Positions 34,972 through 45,071 of a DNA stretch of 64,000 nucleotides are shown here, piece after piece. The notes beneath the pieces were generated by a model, which saw nothing but the letters and a program-made list of their open reading frames with translations, was not told the DNA's origin and did not search any database. The stretch is from Oegoconia quadripuncta (taxonomy: Eukaryota > Arthropoda > Insecta > Lepidoptera > Autostichidae): the NCBI GenBank assembly GCA_949316235.1, contig OX438754.1:4449501-4513500 (forward strand), given 5' to 3'. Every line of letters begins with the position of its first letter. The first letter of the stretch is position 1. Both the position numbers and the translations under genes were made by a program.

Positions 34972-35147
34972 GGAAGGAACCTTTCATCCAACAGGAAGAT
35001 GTGGTAATTGTGGAGACCGCCAGGGGAATGGTCCTCATCCATGACGGTTACCAGTATCACCGGAAGAAGGTGTACAATAATGGATCCATTTACTGGAGAT
35101 GCGCGGATAGAAAGAAGACCAAGTGCAATGGCTCGGTGACTGTTAGA
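34972..35147 (+). CDS. mod(mdg4): FLYWCH cassette 14, first of two exons
   Basis: The acceptor AGTTTAACTTTCAG ends at 34971. Unlike the others, this cassette has a 3' donor: the last codon AGA is followed by GTAAGT at 35148. It encodes 59 residues: acidic start (G-K-E-P-F-I-Q-Q-E-D), core V-L-I-H-D-G-Y-Q-Y (21-29), W42-R-C44 and C52 (C-x7-C). The two histidine ligands would have to come from a second exon; read-through into the intron stops after about seven codons. The start phase matches the array. The split is inferred from the donor consensus and the match at 35907. Confidence 0.78.
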
Positions 35148-35669
35148 GTAAGTCTTTCAATGTATCTTTAAACAGATGGCCCAATAGACAAATTTCTTAT
35201 GAAAAATTTTAACCCGCCTGAAGGCGGAGGCCTGAATGAACGACGTAAAGTAATCCCAAGTTATGGTTTCTAAAGTGTACATGTGACTACTACCACTGTA
35301 ATGTCTGTCTGTCACCAATTTGATCCCTTAAATACGGGTTATGAGTGATAGCGCTTCCTAAGCGGCCTCATCTTGTAACTTAGCATCAGGCATTATTGAG
35401 GGCGAGAGCTCCATTATACATAATAAAACATGTGGCAAAGTACCTCTCAAGCAGCTTTTTTAAGCACAACTGGTTTGAGCTTGACCTCAATCACCACCGA
35501 CTTGGCTTAACGTCTGCGTTCAATTGAAAACCACCAGGACCGACTATTTAACGTGCCCTCCGAAGCACGTAAACGCTCGTATTAAAATGCCACTAGTGGT
35601 TACCCATCCGAGTACTGAGCGTGCCAGATATTGTTTAACTTCGCTAATCGAAAACGAAATCGTACGACG
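35148..35669. other. intron of cassette 14, 5' part
   Basis: Starts GTAAGTCTTTCAA. Contains a repeat piece at about 35530-35600 (CGTGCCCTCCGAAGCACGTA) that recurs inverted near 51030-51060. Confidence 0.5.
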
Positions 35670-35890
35670 GCCTGTTTGGTGTAGTGGTTATAATCTGACT
35701 GCTAGTAATTCGAATTCGAAACCCCTAGAGGCTAATGTTTATATGATGAGTACTGACACGTGTACCCGAGTTATGAATGTTTTCATTTATATATTTGTGT
35801 AGTATATCAACCATCTGGTGTCCATAATGCAAGCCTAGTTACTTAGTGTAGACTAGACTAGACTGTGTGTATATATTGTATATGCAATAA
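35670..35890 (+). mobile_element. tRNA-derived SINE-A inside the cassette 14 intron
   Basis: The head GGCCTGTTTGGTGTAGTGGT with a decayed B-box (AATTCGAAACC) is followed by the family body, ending close to the acceptor of exon 2 at 35906. The SINE therefore occupies most of the sequence just upstream of that splice site. Confidence 0.7.
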
Positions 35891-35906
35891 TATTTTTTTG
35901 TTGTAG

Positions 35907-35984
35907 GACGGTGCCGTAATTAATCAGAAGGACCATTTGACAACTTGTATAAAAGGCATTAAGAAAGTATTTCTTCTGTCTTAA
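35907..35984 (+). CDS. mod(mdg4): FLYWCH cassette 14, second exon
   Basis: The acceptor TATTTTTTTGTTGTAG ends at 35906. It is phase 0, matching the phase-0 donor at 35147. It encodes 25 residues starting D-G-A-V-I-N-Q-K-D-H-L-T-T-C and ending F-L-L-S before TAA. The D-G-x-V-I segment aligns with the strand before the histidines in other cassettes, which supports the join. The expected H-x-H is replaced by H-L-T-T-C, so the metal site is altered (possible C-C-H-C) or lost. The tail lacks the G-x-Y ending. Whether the joined product is used is unknown. Confidence 0.6.
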   Translation, partial: DGAVINQKDHLTTCIKGIKKVFLLS

Positions 35985-36516
35985 GGGGAGATAATGTCAT
36001 CAAAGCTCCATCCTGCTCCATCGCGTGCATGCTTGGATAAATCTATGCCGCTCATCCTGCTTCTCGCACATGCAATAACTTAGATATTTCCATTGCCGTG
36101 ACTATTGTATAATTCAAAAATGTTACAACATACAAGATCTACGTTTCGTGAATTTACCTAAAGTAATTACGTAATGTCATCCGTTTATTTCTATGGAGAC
36201 AATTTCAAGGAATCGTGTTTCGAAACATATAGTCACTAGCATAATCTTGTTTTTATTACGTAATTTATACGAAGGAAACGTTTAATGAAACTGGGCTGGT
36301 CCTGGTAAAGTCTAGTAGTAATCGAGTTGTCCGGAGATGGAAATTGATTGTGCAATTCCAGAGCACACTCACCGAAATGCATACTATTTTTAATTAACGC
36401 CTAAAACGAAGGAGGTTGTTTTGTGTTCGTCCGTATGTATTTTCTTTTTATGTGTATTCGCCTATATTTTCGTCAACCGATTTTGATGATTCTGCCAAAG
36501 TGGTCCCAAAGTAAAA
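35985..36516. other. spacer, no gene seen
   Basis: AT-rich. A segment near 36410-36495 resembles an insect repeat end (GAAGGAGGTTGTTTTGTG, TCAACCGATTTTGATGA). Confidence 0.4.
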
Positions 36517-36820
36517 CAACATTGGGTTTACGATTCGGAGGTCGCGGGTTCAATCCCCAGCGGGGTACATGTTTAAGTACTCGGTTTGGTTGGTGGTAGG
36601 GCATTTTAAATGTCCGCCTAGCTAGCTACCACCATCTTATCTAAATCTGCCGCCAAGCAGCAATGTTAATAGCATTGTTGTGTTCCGGTTGTCAGAGATA
36701 AGATAGCCAGTCCCCCAAATGTGTTGGGGTTTCCGGGTCAGTACGCTTCCACCTTCGACCTCATCTTCACTTAACATCAGGTGCGATTGAGGTCAAGTAC
36801 GAACCCGTGGGGCATAAAAA
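36517..36820 (+). mobile_element. tRNA-derived SINE-B
   Basis: The head GATTCGGAGGTCGCGGGTTC with a B-box (GGTTCAATCCC) is followed by a body containing GTAGGGCATTTTAAATGTCC, CAGAGATAAGATAGCCAGTC and a 3' end GATTGAGGTCAAGTACGAAC plus an A run. Other copies: 40650-40872, 55467-55780, and fragments at 8478-8522 (+) and 50368-50445 (-). Confidence 0.75.
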
Positions 36821-37002
36821 AAATATATAAATTTGGTTAATATCTGATGATGCACTCCGGTGAAGAATGGAACCTTACTGTGGTCGGTTGTTTCCGGTTG
36901 CTTACAGTTACACTAAGCGCAATCGGTAAATAGTAGCGCAATAGTGCGATGTTATAGATGACGTCATTAAATGTCATGGTACGCTATGTGAGTACTGTAT
37001 AT

Positions 37003-37255
37003 CAGGGGGCCAATCGCGCTATTTTACAACGGTTTTACCGCCCGAAAGGTACGTTTTTATCATTGACGTTACCAAAGTAAAACCCAATGCAAATCGTTTA
37101 GAGCTTACTAAGAGATTTTCATTCAAGTGATACGAAATATGCATAACATAACGTTTTTGGTTATGGTTTAGTTTCGTTAAGCTCTAAACGTTTTGCATTT
37201 GATTGCACTTTGGGAACTTCAACGATTAATAAATAATTCACACAATTGGCCCCCT
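37003..37255. repeat. MITE with CAGGGGGCC ends, copy 1 of 2
   Basis: Starts CAGGGGGCCAATCGCGCT and ends AATTGGCCCCCTG. Inner arms carry AAATCGTTTAGAGCTTA and AAGCTCTAAACG. A related copy lies at 53966-54250. Non-coding. Confidence 0.7.
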
Positions 37256-37583
37256 GTACTCACGTTTCGGAGTATGGACGGTGTGAGCGCTGTCATTGAA
37301 ATATCAAAATAGGTGAGCTCACGTAATTTGAACGAACCCGTGAGCCGTGTGAACTACTTGGCCCTTAAATCACATTCGGACGTCAAGGGTTAAATATCTA
37401 TGTGATGAATACTAACATTTATTCCCGAATTATGGATATTTATAAAGATAGATATTTGTTGTAGGTAGCCGATATACTACTATCAAAGTACTTGTTGTTT
37501 TAATCGACATCCATAAGTCAGTAGAGTAGGTAAATTATATACTTATGAATCCGTACAACTGCTACTATGGGAGAAACTCTGTT

Positions 37584-37662
37584 ATGTCGAGTAACATTGA
37601 TTTGTTACTCGACATTGCATGAAAATGTATGGGTCAGCTGATGCCGACCCATACATTTTCAT
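37584..37662. repeat. two adjacent perfect hairpins
   Basis: ATGTCGAGTAAC (37584-37595) pairs with GTTACTCGACAT (37604-37615). Three bases later ATGAAAATGTATGGGTC (37619-37635) pairs with GACCCATACATTTTCAT (37646-37662). Both stems are perfect, with loops of 8 and 10 nt. They lie in a spacer and have no coding content. Confidence 0.8.
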
Positions 37663-38830
37663 CGGTCATTACGAAATTTTCAAGTCCAAGTCGTGGGTAT
37701 TACTCTCACCTATTAATATGGCGATCGATTAAAATAACAGTGGGTATTCCTGAATATTTAATAGATGTACCTAAATAATATTGATCTGCATTAAGAAAAA
37801 TAAAGTTAGCGTTTCCTATTTAAACATTGACGTGTGTAGTAGTTATAGATGTGTGTGTAGGTAAGTGATTGTAAAACTTTGTTTTTAGCTTGAAATTAAT
37901 AAAAATTATCTAGTATTCATTCACTAAAATACAGACAAGAACACATAACTTTATACATTGTGTTGATTAGTTTGCATGAAAACAAGTGCTCGCCCTGTGG
38001 TGCATCCGGTAGGATAGTTGACCCTTATGGCCCAGAAGGGTATCCCCAAAGAACTGTAGTTTAAATTACATCATTTAAGGTCCTCTTTTTAATAATTGTA
38101 ACTTATATTATTTATTCTCTGTGTGCAATAACGTATTATACTTTTAAATGTATAAGCTTTATGTCAGTATCAAATTGTGTTATAGCTAATCCAAGCTACT
38201 TATTCTTAATGAATGTACGGTATTACACGTTTTTGAATCTCAAACTGGGTTTTATTTGGGTCTTTGAATAAGAGGGCGCTGAGCGTCCAGTGGCGATGTG
38301 TGTCACAAGTTCACAACACGATCTACTAAACGGAGATCGACGGCTGGCCACAGTAAGTAGGTAAGTTTATTAAATTGGAATAAAAATATTCAATGTTTAT
38401 ATATTATCTAACACGTAGGTAGAATAGGCATCTATACTGCGATCGTGTGCTTCATCGTCACTTTCCATCAGGTGAGATGGTGGTCAAACGCGTGTCCAGT
38501 TAATTATAAAAAAAACTAACACGTAAAAATAGAAACACTTTTACGAAGTAGGTACACTAATTTCGTCTTCTTTTCCATGTTTTTTTCGTTGATACATATT
38601 TTTGATTTTACACATTCGATTTCACAAATAATTCGTTTTACTTTGACTTTTTAACCGCCATCATGTTTGATTTATCAAAAACTGATTCTTTGGTATTCTA
38701 CATTTGGTAGGGTACCCTAAATGTGCGAAGTCCGAAACGCACTTGACCGGTTGTTCAATTTTCATTTAAATATTTTGTAAAAAATGGAAAGGATCTAACA
38801 AGCCACTGAAGCCACTTCTCTGCAGCCGTT
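37663..38830. other. spacer, no gene seen
   Basis: AT-rich sequence and small repeat fragments. No supported gene on either strand. Confidence 0.45.
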
Positions 38831-38982
38831 CCCCGTAAAAAAATTTGCGTCCGATTGCTAAATTTGGTACCACGTAAGCGAGCTAGAAGTAAGGATAAGG
38901 CGATAAACGTCAAATGGATAGACGTATCGTTTTACCATAATTTACTTCTAGGGCGCTTACGTGGTACTAAATTTAGCGATCT
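38831..38982. repeat. hairpin MITE, copy 2 of 2
   Basis: Related to 2031-2224. The arms ACCACGTAAGCGAGCTAGAA and TTCTAGGGCGCTTACGTGGT are inverted. The expected right terminus is missing; the sequence AAATTTAGCGATCT at its end recurs at 39382-39395 on the far side of a LINE fragment. Confidence 0.6.
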
Positions 38983-39381
38983 CATCATTTTTCTGCCCTT
39001 AACCCACTCTAGGTGGCGTCGGCACAAGATGTCTTCCTCTCCCACTCTCGTCTATCAACCGTCATCTCCGTACTCACCCCCTTTCACACACATAAATCAT
39101 TCCTCACGCAGTCTACCCACACCTTCTTCAGTCTTCCTCTACCTCTGTATCCCTCCATATTCATAGTTAGCACTCGTTTAGTTACGTGCCTTTAATCCCT
39201 CCCCCATAATGTGCCCAAACCATGCTAACCTATTACTCCTCAACTTTTCTGTCATTGGTGGCACTTTCAGGCTTCCTCTGTTATACTCCTTCCTGATCTT
39301 ATCCATTCTAGTCACACCACACATCCATTTTAGCATTCTCATCTCTGCCACATGCATTCTACTTTCATCTGTCTCCACTCA
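38983..39381 (-). mobile_element. LINE ORF2 C-terminal fragment
   Basis: The minus strand (39378 downward) reads R-M-L-K-W-M-C-G-V-T-R-M-D-K-I and L-R-S-N-R-L-A-W-F-G-H. After frame changes it continues E-M-T-V-D-R-R-E-W-E-R-K-T near 39060, the end of a non-LTR retrotransposon ORF2. Frameshifts show it is dead. It is flanked by 14-bp direct repeats AAATTTAGCGATCT (38969-38982 and 39382-39395), which look like a target-site duplication within the preceding MITE. Confidence 0.7.
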
Positions 39382-39548
39382 AAATTTAGCGATCTAATGC
39401 TATCTAGCCTGTCTCGAAATTACTGAAATTGCGATGCTGTCAACCCCTTATTAGCAGTAGTTTGAGGGTTCTAGGTGCGCGTTTCGTTTTCATCTTCATC
39501 TGATATCAGGTATCCTAATAAAAATAACCATGGCACTTTCACTTTCAG

Positions 39549-39787
39549 CTCGATTCATTACAATGACAACCGGCAAGAGGTGCCTACTATACGAAGGCTT
39601 CACTTTCTTCCATCGCTACAAAGTGAAGATTGGCCATAAGTACGTGTGCACCAACTTCCCACGATGTAAGTCGTGGCTCTACATGAACGATATGCACGAA
39701 ATATTCCACTCTGTGATCAACCATAATCATTTATTAAGAAATTTATACCAATGTACAGACGGTAGATATGTTAAAAGATGTTTTTGA
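39549..39787 (+). CDS. mod(mdg4): FLYWCH zinc-finger cassette 15
   Basis: A 79-residue cassette after the acceptor GCACTTTCACTTTCAG (ends 39548). It starts A-R-F-I-T-M-T-T-G. Finger: L-L-Y-E-G-F-T-F-F core (13-21), Y32-V-C34, C40, H59-N-H61 (C-x5-C-x18-H-x-H), with F-P-R-C-K just after the first Cys as in cassette 13. The tail reads G-R-Y-V-K then R-C-F. The ATG at 39530 is intronic and sits over the polypyrimidine tract. Confidence 0.86.
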
Positions 39788-41037
39788 ATGTAAGCTATAA
39801 ATATTTTTTACTATTAAACCAAAAATCGTTTGGATTGTCACGTGTTGCACATAAAAATGTTCCTTTTCATTTCATTAGTCAAATTCAAAAAAAAACTTTA
39901 TTTTGTAGGTACACAGGGTAGCCTTTAATAGTCATATTTTATATTTTTTAAATTATCGATTTTACACAAGGTAAGAGATACAATCAAGAAACCCTTACGG
40001 GTTGCTCTTTTAAATAAGGTTTTATATTAGTAAAGGAAAAAAATATTTAATTATTTGGCTATGTTCTGGGATGATGATGATTTAACAACCGGTTGGTGTC
40101 GTGAATAGTGAATCTACCAGCGAAACAAACGGTTGCGGGTTCGAATCCCGCGAGGAGTCAATGTTTGTATGATGAATACGAACATTTTATTTCCGAGTCA
40201 TGGATGTTTATTATTTATGTATATTTATCTGCTAAATAGTATCCACAGTACAAGCTTTGCTTAGTTTGGGGCTAGATGATTGGTGTCCGAAATATTTATT
40301 TATTATTTATTTATGATCATCATCCAAATAATCTACTAACTACTAACAGTACCTACTTATCTTTAAATTTAGTAGCTTTAGCTTAGTATAAGTAGGAATA
40401 TCATGTACGTCAACGGGAAGTAAGAAAAATTGTATACAGCCCTTTGAATGAGCTACTGGGTTAGCGTAGTCGGCTTACGTGACCTGAAAGTTTATCTTTA
40501 ATAATAATAATAATAAATGTCTGCACAAACACAAAGCGCCTAGATCCTAGTTTTTATATTTATTTAATGATGTAATTATCTGGAATAGGTTACAAACGCA
40601 ACCGTCAAATGACACAGCGCTTTATTCGATGATGGTTTCGAAAAATTGGTAGGGCATTTTAAATGTCCGCCTGGCTAGCTACCCCCATCTTATCTAAATC
40701 TGCCGCCAAACAGCAATGTTAATAGCATTGCTGTGTTCCGGTTGTCAGAGATAAGATAGCCAGTCCCCTAAATGTGTTAGGGTTTCCGGGTCAGTACGCT
40801 TCCACCTTCGACCTCATCTTCACTTAACATCAGGTGTGATTGAGGTCAAGTACCAACCCGTTGTGCATAAAAAAAAAATTAAACTTCCTATGTCAATACC
40901 TTCTATTTCACTTACATAATATGCCCAATATTTTTCCTTACGGTAAAAAAACTCGGTGTAAGTACTTAGTTTGTATGAAATCTAGTTACTATTATATTTA
41001 CCTTAAAGGTGTACTAATAATGATTAATTATTTTTAG
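39788..41037. other. spacer with SINE copies
   Basis: A diverged SINE-A-like copy at about 40110-40300 has a clear B-box (GGTTCGAATCCC). A SINE-B copy spans 40650-40872, and a MITE fragment 40879-40957 abuts it. The remainder is AT-rich with no gene. Confidence 0.6.
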
Positions 41038-41294
41038 TGTGTCTTATTCATATGAAGAATGGCAATACACATGTCTCCTACAAAGACTACACGTACTATG
41101 TAAAATATAAGTCTAGAACAGATGACTCTGTAAGATGGAAATGTACGAGCTCGAAATGCAACGCATATCTGATTCTCGGCCCTCTGTTGCAAATACTTCG
41201 AGGGTCTATTCTACATAACCACAGGCCAGTGAAGTTATTGAAGTTGGACGATGGAACTTATATAAGTTCCCTCCAACCTTTAGGTACAAGATAA
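41038..41294 (+). CDS. mod(mdg4): FLYWCH zinc-finger cassette 16
   Basis: An 85-residue cassette after the acceptor TTAATTATTTTTAG (ends 41037); with a donor G the first residue is Val. It starts V-C-L-I-H-M-K-N-G. Finger: V-S-Y-K-D-Y-T-Y-Y core (13-21), W34-K-C36, C41, H60-N-H62 (C-x4-C-x18-H-x-H). The usual G-T-Y-I tail is extended by ten more residues (S-S-L-Q-P-L-G-T-R). The upstream flank is SINE and MITE material but the exon is clean. Confidence 0.85.
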
Positions 41295-41989
41295 CTGTAT
41301 TTAAGCAACCTATTTAACTGTCAAATATATAATATCGTCGCTCGTATGACGAACTAGTGTATCTCATTTTTTGCTATGTTTCAGAACAAGCGTTTTTCGG
41401 TTGAGAGTAGTGAAAAATTAATTCTATTTAATATTCGCAAACTTGTAAATTAATTGTAAATACAGTAAGTAATATAGTAAATAGAATAGAATGCGGGCTT
41501 TTAGGGTGCGTATTAATTTATTATTGAATTGCAGTAATAAAATTATTTTTGCTCGTTCAAAACAGATAAACGACTTTGTAAAAACTTAGTTTTATATTTC
41601 AACCCACTTAGGTGCTTTTGAACCGTTGTAGATATACTAATAAAACGCAAAATCATTAGTACATATACTAAGTAGTATAATTATTATATGTTTTTTTTGT
41701 TTCTATTGCATAATATATGGATATGATGAGCGAGGTTTCCTGACACAGGTACCATATACATAGCCGAATTCTGCTAAAAATTATTGGACTTCCATATACT
41801 AAACCTTGTAATATTCCTAAATAAAACCATTTTATTTATCACTGAAAAACTACTACAAAATTTGTATGTAAAATATGAACATAAAATAATCTATATAAAA
41901 GAAAAGACACAGGAACATTATATAAAATGTTTATTTCTGTATGTGTGCGAAGCGTCCAGACCGCTTAGCATTCAATTGTTATTGTTCGT
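41295..41989. other. spacer, no gene seen
   Basis: AT-rich, no recognised feature. Confidence 0.45.
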
Positions 41990-42235
41990 ATAACCGTGCG
42001 ATCCTGTGCGTTAATAAGATGTTGGAACCCAGGCGTCAGCGTGGCGTGCGAATTCAAGCGTCAGCGAGGCATAGGAAACTATGCGCCAACAAGACATGCG
42101 AACCCAGGCGTCAGCGAGGCGTGCGAATCTATGCATCAACGAGGCGACTGTACATAACTAAGGATCAGCGAGGCATGGGAACTTATGCGTTAACAAGGCG
42201 TGCGAACCCAGGCGTCAGCGAGGCAACCGAATTAA
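41990..42235. repeat. minisatellite, about 25-bp unit
   Basis: Eight or so degenerate copies of a unit close to AACCCAGGCGTCAGCGAGGC plus GTGCG. The units are GC-richer than the surroundings. The open frame through it (41941-42249) is a by-product of the repeat and not a gene. Confidence 0.75.
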
Positions 42236-42472
42236 AAGAGCTCTCATAATAAACACAGGTAACCGGGAATTTATTCCTTGGTTCATTATCTAGTTGGACG
42301 AGTAGAGTTGATATATATAAACTGGCAATTGATATGCGAATTATTGACATTTCGATGCGACCGAAGGAATTCGCACGACCCCGAATAAACAAGTGAGTAC
42401 ACACAGCCCGCGTCGAGGCCTTAATAATATAATAAGTAAAAATCATAATTTCATCCAATATTTTCATTTTAG

Positions 42473-42627
42473 GTTTAAGAATGACTGCAGCGGAAAGGAT
42501 GCGAAGGTATAGGGAGCGTTTAATAAAGAATAATCCAGAGAAGTATGAAATGCTTAGAAAGAGGCACTTGGAAAGAAGAAAAGAACGAAGAAAATTGCGA
42601 AAACGGGCGAATAAGAAAAGAAAATAG
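42473..42627 (+). CDS. short basic-helix cassette 17 (candidate)
   Basis: The acceptor TATTTTCATTTTAG ends at 42472 in the array phase. The exon encodes 51 residues: G-L-R then M-T-A-A-E-R-M-R-R-Y-R-E-R-L, N-P-E-K-Y-E, and an almost uninterrupted Arg/Lys/Glu helix to R-K-stop. About half of the residues are Arg or Lys. The A-E-R-M-R-x-Y-R-E-R motif recurs in uncharacterised arthropod proteins, in my recollection, but I cannot assign a function. No metal ligands. It could be a real DNA- or RNA-contacting C-terminus spliced onto the shared N-terminus, or a stray exon of a mobile element. The internal ATG at 42481 could also start a 48-residue peptide. Confidence 0.45.
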
Positions 42628-43480
42628 GACGACATGACTGGAGAAAACATAATAGAGAGCAATTAAAACGGGAAGCTACAAAGAAAGATGATATACTGTT
42701 CTCTTACTATAGCACTGTATCTTGTTTGTACATTCTGTTGACGACTGCATAGAACAAATCAACATATCGTCCTGACCTAATTTAAAAAATCTGTTGGTGA
42801 GAAGATGTAATAGATAATACATGCAATAATAGTTACAGCTATGGGAAGGATCATAATTATTTGATATTAATTAAAGCTAATTTCGAAAAAATAATCAATT
42901 AGAAAGTAAACATACCTACTTGGTGACTAAAGCGTTTTGTTATCTACATCTAACACCGAAGTAAGTACTATATTAATTGTGTGAAGTTTGAAGTTAAAAT
43001 TATAACAATAAAATTGCTAATTTCGCGCCCATTAACCATGTTTCCTATTAATAAAAAATAAACTCAATACTGATTTTAAGACTCTGTTTCCTAAAGAGTA
43101 TTTCGTGCAAATATCGAAGTAAAAAGTCTTCCAATTGAACAGGCCGATTAGATAAAGTTATGACATTAGCCCATTTTGACACCTGTCATCGCAACGTTTA
43201 TGATGCATTTGACTTCCAAATATGGAGTACATGAAGCGATTATAAACTTTTCCAATATATCCTTACATGTAAGTAATGTATTTGACGCATTAAGCCTAAC
43301 TAGTTTTCAAAGGATGATTGTTCCTTTGATATGTTGCCCATGATAATTGGTGGAATGGTTTGGTAATTTTTGCCCGTCATCTTTCGTTTCTTAATTTTCT
43401 CTCAAGCATGATCTTAATAGTATTCATTATACATTAACTGTACACAAATGACATAATATTTAATACCAACTGTTGTGCAG
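42628..43480. other. spacer, no gene seen
   Basis: AT-rich and non-coding between cassettes 17 and 18. Confidence 0.45.
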
Positions 43481-44013
43481 GATCTTCTCAGAAATATCAA
43501 GTGTCGTCGTTTAAATCGAAAGAAAGCGAAAGCAGCGAGGAAGAAGAAGACGAAATACCATTGAAAAAGAAATGCCGTGATCCGGTTGTCTGGATTCATG
43601 TAAACACATTTAATACCGAAAATGAAGCCAGAGAAGCTTTACACAAAGAAAATACGTGGTCTATCAACTTTACCAATGAAACGGACATGGGAAAGAAAAC
43701 GTATTATAGATGCAATAAGGTGAAAAAGCGTGGAGTTCAATGCTCGGCTAAAGTGTATCTTTTATTGCAGTCTACTTCAGAGTGTAATGTTTTAATGTAT
43801 CGAACTAATGCAAATCATGATCACGATAGCAAACCAGCTGCAATGCATGGATTAAGTGAAGTAGTTAAGAATGAAATCAATAATATGTTAGATCTAAATA
43901 TGAAACCTAAAAGTATAATGTCTGCGCTCAAGAAAATTAAGGGTATTCAGGTACCTACAATAACGCAAATAAGAAATTATTTATATATTAGCGAGCGCCG
44001 TCGCGCTAAATAA
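43481..44013 (+). CDS. Mutator/Phantom-like zinc-cluster cassette 18
   Basis: The acceptor CCAACTGTTGTGCAG ends at 43480 in the array phase. The exon encodes 177 residues, over twice the normal cassette. Residues 8-31 are Ser/Glu-rich then basic. A zinc cluster follows: Y-Y-R-C78-x9-C88-x24-H113-D-H115, a FLYWCH/WRKY-GCM1-like fold. After it comes a helical part (G-L-S-E-V-V-K-N-E-I to I-R-N-Y-L-Y). This order matches the N-terminus of Mutator-like (Phantom-type) transposases, but the MULE catalytic domain is absent: the ORF stops at TAA and nothing similar follows. Uninterrupted coding over 530 bp with the right phase suggests exaptation as an alternative C-terminus. A solo fragment of a transposon is the alternative. 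Confidence 0.6.
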
Positions 44014-44559
44014 TGTAATATAAATAACAGTTTTTTAAAGGTTTTGTTTGCTTGTTTATAGCATTAATCATAAGATTGAGTCGTAGGTATCAGCGCGCAA
44101 ACTCCGATCCTGGAGGATCAGATGTTACAAATTAAAAGAAAAAAGAAAATATTCAATGTAAAGAATAATGAAATGGTGTAAGTGCGTGAAGGAGTGTATG
44201 TGTGTAGGAGTGAATTTGCTTGAGTATATGTATAATGTAGGCGTGATTGTGAAGAAATAATATAATGCTTGAATCAATTATATTAATTTATCCACATCGT
44301 CCTATGTGAGACTGTGAACCCAGTGAGTTTCAATTTACATTCTTGTTAAAATAAAGGACATGTATATTAATTTCTACGCAAATTCTATAAATGTAAATAA
44401 TACTCGTAATAAGATAACTGATTAATATTATTCATTGTTAAAAAATTATATACAACGTTAGTCGGCAAGGGGGTTATAAGGTATCGCGAACACAAGATAT
44501 TGCCATGGGTAAAACAAATATTATATACGGGTAACCTGTAGATCAACTACACCAAAAAG
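44014..44559. other. spacer, no gene seen
   Basis: AT-rich, no recognised feature. Probably includes the 3' UTR of cassette 18. Confidence 0.4.
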
Positions 44560-44770
44560 TCGCTAAACGTCCTGCGAGTCCAATATAACAACGGTTTTAG
44601 GGTGCTGTTGGGCCTGCCTCGTTTCTGTAGTGCGTCACAAATGTTTGCTCAGGCGGGTACTGACGGTTTCCACGCCATCATACGCAAGAAAACGGCGTCA
44701 CTAGTAGAAAGACGTGGTAGTACCAACAGCATCTTGAAGACCGCGGCGGACTCTCCCATACTAAATCAGT
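44560..44770 (+). mobile_element. LINE reverse-transcriptase C-terminal fragment
   Basis: Reads L-L-G-L-P-R-F-C-S-A-S and M-F-A, then G-F-H-A-I-I-R-K, a conserved stretch near the end of insect non-LTR retrotransposon ORF2 proteins. Short and isolated, so a 5'-truncated and decayed copy. Confidence 0.65.
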
Positions 44771-44775
44771 TCATT

Positions 44776-44825
44776 CATTTGTTGATCAAACAAATTACCT
44801 ATTCAATCTACTTGATCAACAAATG
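44776..44825. repeat. 14-bp stem inverted repeat
   Basis: CATTTGTTGATCAA (44776-44789) pairs with TTGATCAACAAATG (44812-44825). It directly abuts the following MITE. Confidence 0.7.
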
Positions 44826-44835
44826 AAGACCAGCC

Positions 44836-45071
44836 CCCGCAGTCTCGACATAGATAGCGATCGCTATACCACCGATTTCGGTCGTTAAGTCCTAACAATG
44901 TTATTTTAATTGGAGAATTAGAGTCTTTAGTATCAAAATATCGGTTTCCATTGAAACTACGATTCAGGCTTCCAACAAAAACCGATATGATTATGAACAC
45001 TATAACATTTAGAATAAGATCGTTAGGAGTTAACGACCGAAATCGGTTGCTATCTATGTCGAGACTGCGGG
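44836..45071. repeat. MITE with about 50-bp inverted ends
   Basis: Left CCCGCAGTCTCGACATAGAT and right ATCTATGTCGAGACTGCGGG are exact reverse complements. Similarity continues inward through CCGATTTCGGTCGTTAA. The 236-bp element has no coding capacity. Confidence 0.8.

Noticed and set aside
41941..42249. 102-codon open frame on the + strand with Arg-rich repeats
   Set aside because: It is produced by a 25-bp minisatellite whose unit is not a multiple of three. No acceptor in the array phase and no conserved motif.
42183..42662. 159-codon minus-strand ORF
   Set aside because: It runs antisense through the minisatellite and the basic cassette. Its composition reflects those, and no domain is visible.
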